In this document: piece after piece, positions 1 through 9,666 of the stretch
Position numbering within the stretch: position 1 is the first letter of the stretch
Layout of the letters: every line of letters begins with the position of its first letter
Source of the DNA: Streptomyces sp. NBC_00271
GTDB taxonomy: Bacteria > Actinomycetota > Actinomycetes > Streptomycetales > Streptomycetaceae
DNA: 64,000 nt
Assembly: GCF_036178845.1 (NCBI RefSeq)
Contig: NZ_CP108070.1
Location: 5,146,001-5,210,000, forward strand
Direction of reading: 5' to 3'
Notes under the pieces: model-generated
The model's input: the letters and a program-made list of their open reading frames with translations, nothing else
The model's database searches: none
Told to the model about the DNA's origin: nothing
Position numbers and translations under genes: made by a program

Positions 1-1123
1 GGTGGACGTGGCTGGGCGCGTCCAGGAGGGCGAGGTCGGCGCGGGCGCCGACGGTGAGGCGGCCGATGTCCGTGCGGCGCAGGGCCGCCGCGCCGCCCGC
101 CGTGGCCGACCAGAGCGCCTCGTCCGGGGTCATCCCCATGTCCCGTACCGCCAGCGCGATGCAGAACGGGACGGAGGAGGTGAAGGACGAGCCCGGGTTG
201 CAGTCGGTGGAGAGGGCGACGGTCACGCCCGCGTCCAGGAGGCGGCGGGCGTCCGGCCACTCGGCGCGGGTGGAGAACTCGGCGCCGGGGAGCAGGGTCG
301 CGACCGTGCGGCCGTTCGCCAGGGCCTCGACGTCCGCGTCCGTGAGGTGGGTGCAGTGGTCGGCGCTCGCCGCGTCGAGTTCGACGGCGAGCTGGACGCC
401 GGGGCCGTACGAGAGCTGGTTGGCGTGGACGCGCGGGTGCAGGCCCTTCGCCTTGCCCGCGGTGAGGATCGCGCGGGCCTGGTCGCCGTCGAAGGCGCCC
501 TTCTCGCAGAAGACGTCGATCCAACGGGCGTACGGGGCACAGGCGTCGAGCATCTCGCCGGTCACCAGGGCCACGTACGCGGCAGGGTCGTCGGCGTAGT
601 CCGGGGAGACGATGTGCGCGCCGAGGTAGGTGACCTCGTCGGTGTGCGCCGCCGCGATACGCAGCGCCCTGGCCTCGTCCTCGACGGTGAGGCCGTAGCC
701 CGACTTGGTCTCGAAGGTGGTGGTGCCCTGGCGCAGGGCCTCGTGGAGGTAGTGCGTGAGGTTGCGCTCCAGGTCCTCGTCACTGGCGGCGCGGGTGGCG
801 GCGACGGTGGTGCGGATGCCTCCCGCCGTGTAGCCGCGGCCCGACATGCGGGCGTTGAACTCCTGGGTGCGGTCGCCCGCGAAGACGAGGTGCGAGTGGG
901 AGTCCACGAAGCCCGGAATCACGGCCCGGCCACCGGCGTCGACCCGGTTGTCAGTGGCGGGTGCTTTTCTTGAGTCACCGGTCCACGCGATGCGGTCGCC
1001 TTCGATGACGACGGCCGCGTCCTGGATCAGACCGAGGGGGGATCCGTCACCGAGGGAGGGATCGTTGGTGACCAGACTGGCGATGTTGGTGATGACGGTG
1101 GTCGTGCCGGTGGTGCTGCTCAT
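1..1123 (-). CDS. hutI: Imidazolonepropionase, C-terminus cut by window edge
   Basis: Hydrolyses 4-imidazolone-5-propionate to N-formimidoyl-L-glutamate, the third step of histidine degradation, in the cytoplasm. The reading frame is open from an ATG at 1123 to the left edge (about 374 codons of a family of roughly 390-400). An amidohydrolase metal motif, [12 protein letters not shown], lies near residues 74-85, followed by a family-typical stretch ending ETKSGYGL, and HANQLS further on. It is the last gene of a minus-strand run starting with hutU; 35 bp separate it from the deiminase gene. The remaining C-terminus lies outside the window. Assignment from family knowledge is secure. Confidence 0.93.
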   Translation of the reverse strand, partial: MSSTTGTTTVITNIASLVTNDPSLGDGSPLGLIQDAAVVIEGDRIAWTGDSRKAPATDNRVDAGGRAVIPGFVDSHSHLVFAGDRTQEFNARMSGRGYTAGGIRTTVAATRAASDEDLERNLTHYLHEALRQGTTTFETKSGYGLTVEDEARALRIAAAHTDEVTYLGAHIVSPDYADDPAAYVALVTGEMLDACAPYARWIDVFCEKGAFDGDQARAILTAGKAKGLHPRVHANQLSYGPGVQLAVELDAASADHCTHLTDADVEALANGRTVATLLPGAEFSTRAEWPDARRLLDAGVTVALSTDCNPGSSFTSSVPFCIALAVRDMGMTPDEALWSATAGGAAALRRTDIGRLTVGARADLALLDAPSHVH

Positions 1124-1158
1124 GGCGTCCTCGTGGGGGCGGGGTTCGGCGGTCGTCT

Positions 1159-2493
1159 CTAGGCGCGCAGGGCTTCGACTGCCTGCGCGAGGGCCTGCGG
1201 CACATCGGGAACAAGAGCGTGCGCCCCGTCGCGTACGACGTGCCGGCCACCCACGACCGTGTGCCGTACGTCGGCCGCCGTCGCCGCGAATACGGCCGTC
1301 TCGGCGCCCAGGCGCGGCACCGGTCCCGCTGTTCTGACCGAGTCGAGGGCGATCGTCGTGAAGTCGGCGAGCGCGCCCGCTTCGAGGATGCCCGCGTCCT
1401 GCCAGCCGAGGGCCGCGTGGCCGTCGGCGGAGGCGGCGCGCAGCAGGGCGGCCGCCGTCCAGTGACCGCGGGTGCGGGTGCGCAGGCGCTCGTTCAGCTC
1501 CATCGCGCGGGCCTCTTCGAGGAGGTCGATGACGGCGTGGCTGTCGGAGCCGAGGGAGAGGGGCGAGCCGGCTCGCTGGAGGGCGACGGCGGGGCCGATG
1601 CCGTCCGCCAGGTCCCGTTCCGTCGTCGGGCACATGCACGTGCCCGTCCGGGAGTCGCCCAGCAGCGCGATGTCCTCGTCCGTGAGGTGCGTGTTGTGGA
1701 CGCCGGTCGTGCGGGGGCCGAGCACGCCGTGGTCGGCGAGGAGCCGCGTCGGGGTGCACCCGTGGGCGGCCTGGCAGGCGTCGTTCTCCGCCGTCTGCTC
1801 CGACAGATGCACGTGCAGCGGGGCCCGCCGCTCCTCGGCCCAGCGCGCGACCGTCGCCAGCTGTCCGGCGGGCACGGCCCGTACGGAGTGGATGGCCGCA
1901 CCGATCCGTGCGTGATCACGTTCCTTGAGAAGTGAAGAGCGTTCCGCCCAGGCCTCCGCGCTGCCGTCGGAGAAGCGGAGCTGGTGGTGGTTGGGCGGCT
2001 GTCCGAAGCCGGCGGACACGTAGGCCGTGTCGAGGAGGGTGATCCGGATGCCGGCCTCGCCCGCGGCCGCGATGAGCGCCTCGCCCATCGCGTTCGGGTC
2101 GGCGTACGGGGTGCCGCCGGGGGCGTGGTGCACGTAGTGGAACTCGCCGACGGCCGTGACGCCCGCGAGCGCCATCTCCGCGTACACGGTGCGGGCGAGC
2201 GCGTGGTAGGTGTCCGGGGTCAGCCGGTCCGCGAAGGAGTACATGATCTCGCGCCAGGTCCAGAAGGTGCCGGAGCCGACCTGGACGGTGCCGCGCAGGG
2301 CGCGGTGAAAGGCGTGCGAGTGGGCGTTGGCGAGACCGGGGAGGGTGAGTCCGCGGAGGATCTCGGCGCCGGGGGGCGGGGTGGCGGTGTTCTCGCGGAC
2401 GGCGGTGATCCGCCCGTCGCTCACGTCCAGGGCCACGCCCGGCTCGACGTGGGTGTCGAGCCAGGCGTGTTCAAGCCAGTACGTCTGCGTCAC
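1159..2493 (-). CDS. hutF: Formimidoylglutamate deiminase
   Basis: Amidohydrolase-superfamily enzyme expected to convert N-formimidoyl-L-glutamate to N-formyl-L-glutamate plus ammonia, the alternative to direct formimidoylglutamase. 444 aa from a GTG at 2493, whose first four bases overlap the TGA of the upstream amidohydrolase gene (GTGA), so translational coupling is likely. The metal-binding motif [13 protein letters not shown] is near residue 60, and later HVHLSEQ and SLGSDSHA supply the other His/Asp ligands. A longer open frame continues upstream to 3702 but it only shadows the preceding gene. Located between the M20 hydrolase and hutI, as expected for the five-step Hut route. Confidence 0.9.
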   Translation of the reverse strand: MTQTYWLEHAWLDTHVEPGVALDVSDGRITAVRENTATPPPGAEILRGLTLPGLANAHSHAFHRALRGTVQVGSGTFWTWREIMYSFADRLTPDTYHALARTVYAEMALAGVTAVGEFHYVHHAPGGTPYADPNAMGEALIAAAGEAGIRITLLDTAYVSAGFGQPPNHHQLRFSDGSAEAWAERSSLLKERDHARIGAAIHSVRAVPAGQLATVARWAEERRAPLHVHLSEQTAENDACQAAHGCTPTRLLADHGVLGPRTTGVHNTHLTDEDIALLGDSRTGTCMCPTTERDLADGIGPAVALQRAGSPLSLGSDSHAVIDLLEEARAMELNERLRTRTRGHWTAAALLRAASADGHAALGWQDAGILEAGALADFTTIALDSVRTAGPVPRLGAETAVFAATAADVRHTVVGGRHVVRDGAHALVPDVPQALAQAVEALRA

Positions 2494-3719
2494 CTGCAGG
2501 CCAGCCCTTCGAGTACGTCGGCGAGTGCGGTCACCCCGGCCACGCAGTCGTCCTCGGCGGCGTACTCGGCCGGGGAGTGCGAGACACCCGTGGGGTTGCG
2601 TACGAACAGCATGGCGGTCGGGACGGTCCCGGAGAGGATTCCGGCGTCGTGTCCGGCGCCCGTGCCCAGGACGGGAACCGTGAGTCCCGCAGCCTCTTTC
2701 CCGTCCTTGCCCAGGATGCGGGCGAGCTCGTCGCGCAGGGCGTGCTCGAACTCGACGACGGGGGTGAACGACTCGCGGACGACGTCGAGTTCGACGCCCT
2801 GGGCCTCCGCGTACTCGCGGGCGGCCTTCTCGACGCCGGTGACGACCGTGTCGAGGGTCGCCTGGTCGGCGGCGCGGGAGTCGAGCCAGCCGCGCACGAG
2901 GGAGGGGATGGCGTTCACGCCGTTCGGCTCGACGGAGATCTTGCCGAAGGTGGCGACGGCACCGGCGAGCTGGGCCTCCCGGCGGGCGGCGAGCACGGTC
3001 TCGGCGTACGACAGCATCGGGTCGCGGCGGTCGACGAGCCGGGTGGTGCCCGCGTGGTTGGCCTCGCCCCGGAAGTCGAAGCGCCAGCGGCCGTGCGGCC
3101 AGATGGCGCTGGCGATGCCGACCTGGTCGCCGCTGAGGTCGAGGGCGCGGCCCTGCTCGACGTGCAGTTCGACGAAGGCGCCGATGCGGGCGAGGCGCTC
3201 GGGGTCGGGACCGATGGTGTCGGGGTCGTATCCGGCGCGCTCCATGGCCTGCGGGAGCGTGATGCCGTCGCCGTCGGTCAGCCGGTGCGCCTGCTCGACG
3301 GTGAGCTGTCCGGCGGCCAGCCGGGAGCCGACGCAGGCGAGCCCGAACCGGGCGCCCTCCTCGTCGCCGAAGTTGACGATGGCGAGGGGGCGGGTGAACT
3401 CCGCCTGCCGGGCGCGCAGTTCGTCCAGGGCGGCGAAGGAGGACACCACGCCGAGGGGCCCGTCGAAGGCCCCGCCGTCGGGCACGGAGTCCAGGTGGGA
3501 GCCGGTGACGACGGCGTCGCCCTCGGCGGGGTCGCCGAGCCAGGCCCACTGGTTGCCGTTGCGGTCCAGCTCGTAGCGCAGCCCGCGGGACTCGGCCTGC
3601 GCCCGGAACCAGGCCCGGCAGTCCATGTCGGCCCCGGTCCAGGCGAAGCGGCGGTAGCCGCCGGAGGCGGAGCTGCGGCCGATCGGCAGCAGCTCCGCCC
3701 ACATGCTGTGGAAGGTCAC
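2490..3719 (-). CDS. M20-family allantoate amidohydrolase / carbamoylase-like enzyme
   Basis: 409 aa, GTG start at 3719 overlapping the hutU stop (GTGA). The sequence has the binuclear-metal layout of the hydantoinase/carbamoylase branch of peptidase family M20: [15 protein letters not shown] (His and bridging Asp), [10 protein letters not shown] (catalytic Glu) and ELHVEQG (His). Annotation tools usually call such proteins allantoate amidohydrolase. Its position exactly between urocanate hydratase and formimidoylglutamate deiminase suggests instead that it removes the N-formyl group from N-formylglutamate, which would finish the pathway. That role is inference; the family is clear. Overlaps on both sides show that it is co-translated with the hut genes. 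Confidence 0.88.
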   Translation of the reverse strand: MTFHSMWAELLPIGRSSASGGYRRFAWTGADMDCRAWFRAQAESRGLRYELDRNGNQWAWLGDPAEGDAVVTGSHLDSVPDGGAFDGPLGVVSSFAALDELRARQAEFTRPLAIVNFGDEEGARFGLACVGSRLAAGQLTVEQAHRLTDGDGITLPQAMERAGYDPDTIGPDPERLARIGAFVELHVEQGRALDLSGDQVGIASAIWPHGRWRFDFRGEANHAGTTRLVDRRDPMLSYAETVLAARREAQLAGAVATFGKISVEPNGVNAIPSLVRGWLDSRAADQATLDTVVTGVEKAAREYAEAQGVELDVVRESFTPVVEFEHALRDELARILGKDGKEAAGLTVPVLGTGAGHDAGILSGTVPTAMLFVRNPTGVSHSPAEYAAEDDCVAGVTALADVLEGLACR

Positions 3720-5389
3720 GCGGCGCCGCCCTCGTCGCCTTCGCGCATCGGGATGCGCACGCCGCGCTCCTGGGCGACGGACTCGGCGATGTCGTACCCG
3801 GCGTCGACGTGCCGGATGACGCCCATGCCGGGGTCGTTGGTGAGTACGCGGCGGATCTTCTCGCCGGCCAGCTTGGTGCCGTCGGCGACGGACACCTGGC
3901 CGGCGTGGATGGAGCGGCCCATGCCGACGCCGCCGCCGTGGTGGATGGAGACCCAGGAGGCGCCGGAGGCGACGTTCACCATGGCGTTGAGCAGCGGCCA
4001 GTCGGCGATCGCGTCGGAGCCGTCGAGCATGGCCTCGGTCTCGCGGTACGGGGAGGCGACGGAGCCGCAGTCGAGGTGGTCGCGGCCGATGGCCAGGGGC
4101 GCGGCCAGTTCGCCGGACGCCACCATGTCGTTGAAGCGCTCGCCGGCCTTGTCGCGCTCGCCGTAGCCGAGCCAGCAGATACGGGCGGGCAGGCCCTGGA
4201 AGTGGACGCGCTCGCCGGCCAGCTTGATCCAGCGGTGCAGGGACTCGTTCTCCGGGAAGAGGTCGAGGATCGCCTTGTCGGTCTTGTGAATGTCGGAGGC
4301 CTCGCCGGAGAGGGCCGCCCAGCGGAAGGGGCCCTTGCCCTCGGAGAAGAGGGGGCGGATGTAGGCGGGGACGAAGCCGGGGAAGGCGAACGCCCGCTCG
4401 TACCCGGCGAGCTGGGCCTCGCCGCGGATCGAGTTGCCGTAGTCGAAGACCTCGGCGCCCGCGTCCATGAAGCCGACCATCGCCTCGACGTGCTTGGCCA
4501 TGGACTCCCGGGCGCGGGTGGTGAAGCCCGCCGGGTCCTTGGCGGCCGCGTCAGCCATGTCGTCGAAGTCGATGCCGATAGGGAGGTAGGCCAGCGGGTC
4601 GTGGGCCGAGGTCTGGTCGGTCACGATGTCGATGGGGGCGCTCTCGGCGAGCATGCGGGGCAGCAGCTCGGCGGCGTTGCCCAGGAGGCCGATGGAGAGC
4701 GGCTTGCGCTGGTCACGGGCCTCGACGGCGAGCTGGAGTGCGTGCTCCAGGGAGTCGGCCTTCACGTCCAGGTAGCGGTGCTCGATGCGGCGCTCGATGG
4801 CGCGCGGGTCGACGTCGATACAGATCGCGACGCCGTCGTTCATCGTCACGGCGAGCGGCTGGGCGCCGCCCATGCCGCCGAGGCCCGCGGTCAGGGTGAT
4901 GGTGCCCGCGAGCGTGCCGTTGAACTTCTTGGCGGCGACGGCGGCGAAGGTCTCGTAGGTGCCCTGGAGGATGCCCTGGGTGCCGATGTAGATCCAGGAG
5001 CCGGCGGTCATCTGGCCGTACATGGTGAGGCCGAGGGCCTCCAGACGGCGGAACTCCTCCCAGTTCGCCCAGTCGCCGACCAGGTTGGAGTTGGCGATGA
5101 GGACGCGCGGGGCCCACTCGTGGGTCTGCATCACGCCGACGGGACGGCCGGACTGGACGAGCATCGTCTCGTCCTGCTTGAGGGTCCGCAGCGTGCGGAC
5201 CATGGCGTCGAAGGAGCGCCAGTCGCGGGCGGCCTTGCCGGTGCCGCCGTAGACGACGAGCTTGTCGGGGTGCTCGGCGACCTCGGGGTCGAGGTTGTTC
5301 TGCAGCATCCGCAGGGCGGCTTCCTGCTGCCATCCCAGGGCACTCAGTTCCGTACCGCGCGGCGCTCGGACGGGGCGGGGTCCTGACAT
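3716..5389 (-). CDS. hutU: Urocanate hydratase
   Basis: Converts urocanate to 4-imidazolone-5-propionate using tightly bound NAD+ as electrophile; second step of histidine breakdown. 557 aa, the normal length for the family. The NAD-binding stretch [14 protein letters not shown] lies near residue 170, and the conserved region around [12 protein letters not shown] is near residue 410. The ATG at 5389 follows a strong AGGAGG ribosome site. It is the first gene of the minus-strand hut run, with a promoter-like sequence at 5428-5456. No true hutH is adjacent; the lyase homologue at 11.3-13.0 kb is a different protein (see findings). Confidence 0.97.
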   Translation of the reverse strand: MSGPRPVRAPRGTELSALGWQQEAALRMLQNNLDPEVAEHPDKLVVYGGTGKAARDWRSFDAMVRTLRTLKQDETMLVQSGRPVGVMQTHEWAPRVLIANSNLVGDWANWEEFRRLEALGLTMYGQMTAGSWIYIGTQGILQGTYETFAAVAAKKFNGTLAGTITLTAGLGGMGGAQPLAVTMNDGVAICIDVDPRAIERRIEHRYLDVKADSLEHALQLAVEARDQRKPLSIGLLGNAAELLPRMLAESAPIDIVTDQTSAHDPLAYLPIGIDFDDMADAAAKDPAGFTTRARESMAKHVEAMVGFMDAGAEVFDYGNSIRGEAQLAGYERAFAFPGFVPAYIRPLFSEGKGPFRWAALSGEASDIHKTDKAILDLFPENESLHRWIKLAGERVHFQGLPARICWLGYGERDKAGERFNDMVASGELAAPLAIGRDHLDCGSVASPYRETEAMLDGSDAIADWPLLNAMVNVASGASWVSIHHGGGVGMGRSIHAGQVSVADGTKLAGEKIRRVLTNDPGMGVIRHVDAGYDIAESVAQERGVRIPMREGDEGGAA

Positions 5390-5427
5390 GGTCTGCCTCC
5401 TAGCGGACTGTTGCAGTAGATATTCAC

Positions 5428-5456
5428 ATCCTCGCTTCTTGAATAGAGCTAGTCAA
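5428..5456 (-). promoter_or_regulatory. Candidate hut operon promoter
   Basis: Read on the minus strand, TTGACT (5456-5451) and GAGGAT (5433-5428) are 17 bp apart and about 40-70 bp upstream of the hutU ATG, a good match to a housekeeping sigma promoter of Streptomyces. The direct repeat AATAGA (5442-5447 and 5455-5460) overlaps the -35 region and could be a regulator site. Prediction from sequence only. Confidence 0.45.
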
Positions 5457-5538
5457 TAGATGAGTGGGCCAGCGGGGGCGTGGCGCGGATGTTTGGCTGG
5501 GATGTATGGGCGCAGACAGGGACACGACGGAGGATTCA

Positions 5539-7080
5539 GTGAGCGATGGGGCAGCAGGGACCAGGGCGTCTTCGACGGGGACGCCGTCGACCGGGACGCC
5601 TTCGGCGGCGGCGCCTTCGGGTGGGGCTTCGGCGGGCGGGGCACGTTCGGGTGAGTTGCCTTCGGCGGGCGGGGGCGAGTCCGGCTCCGATCGCGTGGCG
5701 CGGCGCGACGATGCCGTCCGGGCCGCCGTGGAGCATGGACTGCTGGGGCCCGAGGCCCCCATCATCGCCCTCCTCGACGTTCCCGGCATCAAGGCCTCGG
5801 TGGCGGAGCTGCGGGCCGCCTTCGACGCGGTGGCGGCGCCGGGCACGCCCGTGCTGCACGCCTTCGCGGTGAAGGCGACCCCGCTGGTGCCCGTACTGCG
5901 ACTGCTGCACGAGCACGGCATCGGCGCGGAGGTCGCGAGCCCCGGCGAGCTCGCCCTGGCACGGGCGGCCGGAGTGCCACCCTCCGAGACCGTGCTCGAC
6001 TCACCCGCCAAGACGATCGCCGAACTGCGCGAGGCGCTGGCGCTGGGCATCGCCGTCAACGCGGACAATCCGCAGGAGCTGGACCGCATCGACGGCCTGG
6101 TAGGGGACCTGCCGGGCGGGCCGAACGGCGCCCCCGCGGGATCCCCGCACCCCCGCTCCCCCATCGGAATCCGGGTGAACCCGCAGGTCGGCGGGGGTTC
6201 CATCGAGGCGTTGTCCACGGCGACGCCGACCTCGAAGTTCGGGGTCGCGCTGCGCGACGAGGGCGCCCGCAAGTGGATCGTCCAGGCGTACGCCGACCGT
6301 CCGTGGCTGACCCGGCTGCACGCGCACACCGGATCGCAGGGCATCCCGCTCTCACTGATGGCACGGGGGATCGCGGAGACGTACGCGCTCGCCGAGGAGA
6401 TCAACCGGCGTGTCGGGCGGCAGCAGATCGACACGCTCGACATCGGCGGCGGACTGCCGGTCAACTTCGGCTCCGACGTCACGACCCCGACGTACGCGCA
6501 GTACGCACGGCTGCTCGCCGAGGCGGTGCCGGGGCTCTTCGACGGGCGGTACGGACTGGTCACCGAGTTCGGGCGGTCGCTGCTGGCCAAACACGGGACC
6601 GTGGTCGCGCGGGTCGAGTACGCGAAGTCCGCCGGAGGCCGGCCGGTCGCGGTGACGCACGCCGGGGTGCAGATCGCGACCCGCACGGTGTACGCGCCCG
6701 GGTCCTGGCCGCTGCGGATCGCCGCGTACGACGCGTTGGGGCGCCCCAAGGCGGGGCCGGACGTCGTCCAGGACATCGCGGGGCCCGCCTGTTTCGCGGG
6801 CGACCTGCTCGCCGAGGGGCGCGCGCTCCCGCTGCTCGAACAGGGCGACTACGCGGCGGCGTTGGACACGGGCGCGTACTACTTCGCCCACCATTACGCG
6901 TACAACTCCCTGGCCCGGCCGGGCGTTTACGGCTTCGCGTCGGTCGAGGGCGGCAACGGCAACGGCAACGGCAACGGGGGTACGGACGTGCGGTTCGCGG
7001 TCGTACGGGAGCAGCAGGGCGTCGAGGAGATCGTCGCGGAGTCGGGCGGCGCGCGGCCGACGGCACTCACGGCGCTGTAG
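5539..7080 (+). CDS. Fold-type III PLP-dependent decarboxylase (LysA/Orn/Arg decarboxylase-like)
   Basis: 513 aa from GTG 5539, chosen because GGAGG sits five bases before it; in-frame ATGs at 5464 and 5506 lack a comparable site. The first ~50 residues are a Ser/Thr/Gly/Pro-rich low-complexity leader. The alanine-racemase-like barrel carries the PLP lysine in HAFAVKATPL (Lys112), then HTGSQG, DIGGGLPVNFG for phosphate binding, and TEFGRSL. The C-terminal domain has CFAGDLL and the GAYYFAHHY stretch, with a run of Asn-Gly repeats near the end. It resembles diaminopimelate decarboxylase but lies divergent from hutU and not in a lysine operon, so substrate is unknown. Confidence 0.82.
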   Translation: MSDGAAGTRASSTGTPSTGTPSAAAPSGGASAGGARSGELPSAGGGESGSDRVARRDDAVRAAVEHGLLGPEAPIIALLDVPGIKASVAELRAAFDAVAAPGTPVLHAFAVKATPLVPVLRLLHEHGIGAEVASPGELALARAAGVPPSETVLDSPAKTIAELREALALGIAVNADNPQELDRIDGLVGDLPGGPNGAPAGSPHPRSPIGIRVNPQVGGGSIEALSTATPTSKFGVALRDEGARKWIVQAYADRPWLTRLHAHTGSQGIPLSLMARGIAETYALAEEINRRVGRQQIDTLDIGGGLPVNFGSDVTTPTYAQYARLLAEAVPGLFDGRYGLVTEFGRSLLAKHGTVVARVEYAKSAGGRPVAVTHAGVQIATRTVYAPGSWPLRIAAYDALGRPKAGPDVVQDIAGPACFAGDLLAEGRALPLLEQGDYAAALDTGAYYFAHHYAYNSLARPGVYGFASVEGGNGNGNGNGGTDVRFAVVREQQGVEEIVAESGGARPTALTAL

Positions 7081-7092
7081 CCCCCGACGCCC

Positions 7093-7148
7093 GGCACCTG
7101 GCACCTGGCACCTGGCACCTGGCACCTGGCACCTGGCACCTGGCACCC
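7093..7148. repeat. 7-bp tandem repeat GGCACCT
   Basis: Seven perfect head-to-tail copies of GGCACCT (7093-7141) plus a degenerate eighth, starting 13 bp after the decarboxylase stop codon. The 315-bp gap from 7081 to 7395 holds nothing else I can recognise apart from the ribosome site of the next gene. Confidence 0.95.
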
Positions 7149-7395
7149 CGAAATAGAACACGGCGTGCGTGGCCTCGACGCGCACCCCTGCGGACCTGCG
7201 AGCGCCCCCTGGCACGCCTTCGCAACGCCCTGACCGGCATCCGAACAGCCTCAAGAGGACGGAAAATATGGTCAGTTGACCCACCTTAGTCACCGCGCGC
7301 ATGTTCCACAGGAAAATGCCAGATCGCTCACCCGTCGCGCACACGTTGCGTAACTTCGGCGTCACTCGGCCGAACCCTTTGGCGGGAGGGGATAC

Positions 7396-7797
7396 GTGGT
7401 GCCCGGAATCGACGAGTGCCTACTGGAAGCCATGCGACTGCCCGGTGCCCGGGGCGCCGCGGTGGTCGACTGGACCAGCGGGCTGGCCCTGGGCACGGTC
7501 GGGGACGCCCCGGGCGGTGACCACGAGACGACCGCGGCGGAGGCGGCCGAGCTCGCCCGGCTCGCCGCGGAGCACAAGGCGTTCGCCCCGTCCGACGGGT
7601 CCGACTGGTCCGAGCAGGAGACCCCGGTCGAGGACCTGATCGTCAGCAACCGTGACAGCTACCACCTGCTGCGGTTCGTCAGGACCACGTTCGACAGCAG
7701 CGTGTTCCTGCATCTGTGGCTGGACCGGGCGGACGGCAATCTCGCGCTGGCCCGGATCCGGCTCGGCGAGATGGCCGGACGGCTGGTACTGGGATGA
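7396..7797 (+). CDS. Roadblock/LC7 domain protein 1
   Basis: About 133 aa single-domain roadblock/LC7 protein, a fold that binds or regulates small GTPases in bacteria. The family signature is seen in AAVVDWTSGLALGTVG near residue 20 and the terminal strand/helix VFLHLWLDRADGNLALAR, which closely parallels the protein encoded at 9269-9643. The middle has a ~25-residue acidic insertion. Two adjacent GTG codons (7396, 7399) follow GGGAGGGG; the second has better spacing. The stop overlaps the next start as ATGA. First gene of a four-gene operon. No GTPase or sensor kinase lies nearby, unlike the conservon (cvn) operons. Confidence 0.8.
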   Translation: MVPGIDECLLEAMRLPGARGAAVVDWTSGLALGTVGDAPGGDHETTAAEAAELARLAAEHKAFAPSDGSDWSEQETPVEDLIVSNRDSYHLLRFVRTTFDSSVFLHLWLDRADGNLALARIRLGEMAGRLVLG

Positions 7798-8654
7798 CGA
7801 CGGTCAGAACACCGCCCGCACTCGAACTCGCCGTGCACAAGGACAGCGGCCAGGACCACGACCGCAACAACGACAGCAGCAACGACAACGACAGGGCGGC
7901 GGTCCCCGTCGGCCTCTCGCCCATGCTCAGCCGACTCGCCGCCGAGCGGGCCACCGGCGTGCTGGTGCGCGAGCGCGGGGTGCTCTATCTCTGTGACGGA
8001 GAGGTCGTGCACGCCGAGAGCCCCGCCACCCCCTCGCTCGACGTACTGCTCACCGCGCGCGGAGTGCTGGCGGCCGAGTCCTGGCGGGAGGCAGTCGCCG
8101 AGGCCGGGGCGCGGCGGCGGGTCGGGCGGTTCCTGGTCGAGCGCGGGCGGATCGCCGAGGGCGCGCTGGAGCTGTGCCATCTCGGGGCGCTGTACGACGC
8201 GGCGTACTTCGTGCTGGGTCCGAGCAGCACTCCGGCCCGGTTCCGGTACGGGGCCGCGCACTGGCTCGGCCCCGTGCGTCCCGTGCCCGTGGCCGCGGTG
8301 GAGCGTGAGACGCTGCGCCGCCGCCAGTTGCTGCACCGGGTCTGGCCCGACCCGGCGACGGACACCGCCCCGTTGGCACGCGCCCGGCGCGCCGCCGAAC
8401 CGTCGGTCCCTCTGCGCCAGTGGGCCGTGCTCGGCCGGGTGGACGGGCTGCGGACGGCGTCGGACATCTCGCTCGCCCTGGGGCGGCCCGCGTTCCACAC
8501 CCTCGTCGACGTCCGCCGGCTGGCCGCGGCCGGGCTCGTCACGGCGGCGAACGCGCCGGAGCGTGCGCCGTTGCCCAAAGTGCTCACCCAGTCTTCCGCC
8601 GATCCCGACGTCGCGTTGTTGCGCCGGCTCCGAGACGCGCTGGAGGCCCTGTGA
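7794..8654 (+). CDS. DUF4388-type protein with C-terminal winged-helix region
   Basis: 286 aa, ATG overlapping the previous stop (ATGA). After a ~40-residue Asn/Asp-rich leader the protein has a domain of the DUF4388 kind (LSRLAAERATGVLVRERG..., with YLCDGEVVHA), found in bacterial signalling proteins together with roadblock proteins. The C-terminal ~80 residues (RVDGLRTASDISLALGRP, then TLVDVRRLAAAGLV) look like a winged-helix repeat. Probably a scaffold or effector working with the three roadblock proteins of the operon. The domain call is from pattern memory and its role is not known. Confidence 0.7.
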   Translation: MTTVRTPPALELAVHKDSGQDHDRNNDSSNDNDRAAVPVGLSPMLSRLAAERATGVLVRERGVLYLCDGEVVHAESPATPSLDVLLTARGVLAAESWREAVAEAGARRRVGRFLVERGRIAEGALELCHLGALYDAAYFVLGPSSTPARFRYGAAHWLGPVRPVPVAAVERETLRRRQLLHRVWPDPATDTAPLARARRAAEPSVPLRQWAVLGRVDGLRTASDISLALGRPAFHTLVDVRRLAAAGLVTAANAPERAPLPKVLTQSSADPDVALLRRLRDALEAL

Positions 8655-9202
8655 TCCGCGCGCTGCGACAGCGTGCCGAGAGGAGACTGCTGATGGCGGC
8701 GGAACCCGAAGTCCTCGACGAGCTGCACCGGTTGAGGGCCCGCGTGCCCCAGCTGACCGGTGCGCTGGCGGCCAGCGTCGACGGACTCGTACTCGCCCAC
8801 GACACACCCGGAGTGGAGCCCGAGGGCGTGGCCGCGCTCACCGCGGCCGCGCTGGGGGTGGCCGTGCGGATGGCGGACGCCACCGGGCAGGGCGAGTTCC
8901 GCGAGCTGCTGGTGCGCGGCGTCGACGGCTATGTGGCGACCTACGCGGCGGGTGGCTCCGCCGTGCTGACGCTGCTGGCCCAGGACCGGGTCAACGTCGG
9001 CCGGCTGCATCTGGAGGGGCGCCGTTCCGGTACCCGGATCGGCGAGCTCGTGGAGGCCGCGACGGCGCGCGGCGAACCGGTCACCCCGGCGCGGGCTCCC
9101 ACACGGCCCGCCTCCATGCCGACGCGCACCCGTACAGCGCGCGGCACTCCCCGAACGCCCCCGACCCCCGCCCCCAACACCCCCACCGCATCGGAAAGCT
9201 GA
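8651..9202 (+). CDS. Roadblock/LC7 domain protein 2
   Basis: 183 aa if the GTG at 8651 (overlapping the upstream stop as GTGA, with GGAGG four bases before) is used; the ATG at 8693, which has AGGAG seven bases ahead, would give 169 aa and is equally credible. The roadblock core covers roughly residues 25-130 (ALAASVDGLVLAHDTPGVEP, then GGSAVLTLLAQDRVNVGRL). The C-terminal ~45 residues are Pro/Thr/Arg-rich and unstructured, unlike the other two roadblock proteins of this operon. Probably forms mixed dimers with them. Confidence 0.75.
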   Translation: MIRALRQRAERRLLMAAEPEVLDELHRLRARVPQLTGALAASVDGLVLAHDTPGVEPEGVAALTAAALGVAVRMADATGQGEFRELLVRGVDGYVATYAAGGSAVLTLLAQDRVNVGRLHLEGRRSGTRIGELVEAATARGEPVTPARAPTRPASMPTRTRTARGTPRTPPTPAPNTPTASES

Positions 9203-9244
9203 CCGAAAAGTCGGACCGAAGGTCGGGCCGAAAAGTCGGACCGA
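9203..9244. repeat. Two 17-bp direct repeats upstream of third roadblock gene
   Basis: CCGAAAAGTCGGACCGA occurs perfectly at 9203-9219 and 9228-9244 (25-bp period), in the 66-bp gap just before the roadblock gene at 9269. Each copy contains the small palindrome CCGA-AAAG-TCGG. It could be a protein-binding pair or a short RNA hairpin array in the leader. Confidence 0.85.
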
Positions 9245-9268
9245 CAAGCCGAAAGGAAGAACCACACC

Positions 9269-9643
9269 ATGACGAACACCGAAACCGCGCTGAAGGAAGC
9301 ACTCGCCTCGATCGAGGGCGCGACCGGAGCCGCCCTCGTCGACTACACCAGCGGAATGGCGCTGGGCACGATCGGCGGCAGCAAGGGCTTCGACCTCACC
9401 GTGGCGGCGGCGGGCAACACCGACGTGGTCCGCGCCAAGATCCGCACCATGGAGCACCTCGGGCTGAAGGGCGAGATCGAGGACATCCTGATCACGCTGT
9501 CCGACCAGTACCACCTGATCCGGCTGATCAAGGGGCGCGGCGGCAACGGCCTCTTCCTGTACCTGGTGCTCGACGCCAAACGGTCCAACCTGGCGATGGC
9601 CCGGCACCAGCTGAAGAGGATCGAGGCGGACCTCGAGGTGTAG
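9269..9643 (+). CDS. Roadblock/LC7 domain protein 3
   Basis: 124 aa, ATG at 9269 after AAAGGAAGAA. A complete minimal roadblock/LC7 domain: AALVDYTSGMALGTIGG near residue 21, and the C-terminal LFLYLVLDAKRSNLAMAR strand-helix. Very similar in pattern to the protein from 7396 but without its insertion. Such proteins dimerise and act on Mgl-type GTPases; no GTPase gene is in this window, so the partner must be elsewhere. Separated from the previous gene by 66 bp carrying a direct repeat, so it may also have its own promoter. Confidence 0.85.
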   Translation: MTNTETALKEALASIEGATGAALVDYTSGMALGTIGGSKGFDLTVAAAGNTDVVRAKIRTMEHLGLKGEIEDILITLSDQYHLIRLIKGRGGNGLFLYLVLDAKRSNLAMARHQLKRIEADLEV

Positions 9644-9666
9644 CGACCCCCTGTCGCCGCCTCGGG

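Noticed and set aside
1984..3576. Long open frames opposite or out of frame to the hut genes
   Set aside because: Shadows caused by high GC; composition is Arg/Ala/Gly-rich and nothing is conserved. The same applies to most long antisense frames across the window.
7093..7148. CRISPR-like array
   Set aside because: Units are 7 bp head-to-tail with no spacers; the same holds for the repeats at 26457, 41081 and 58818. No cas genes are present.
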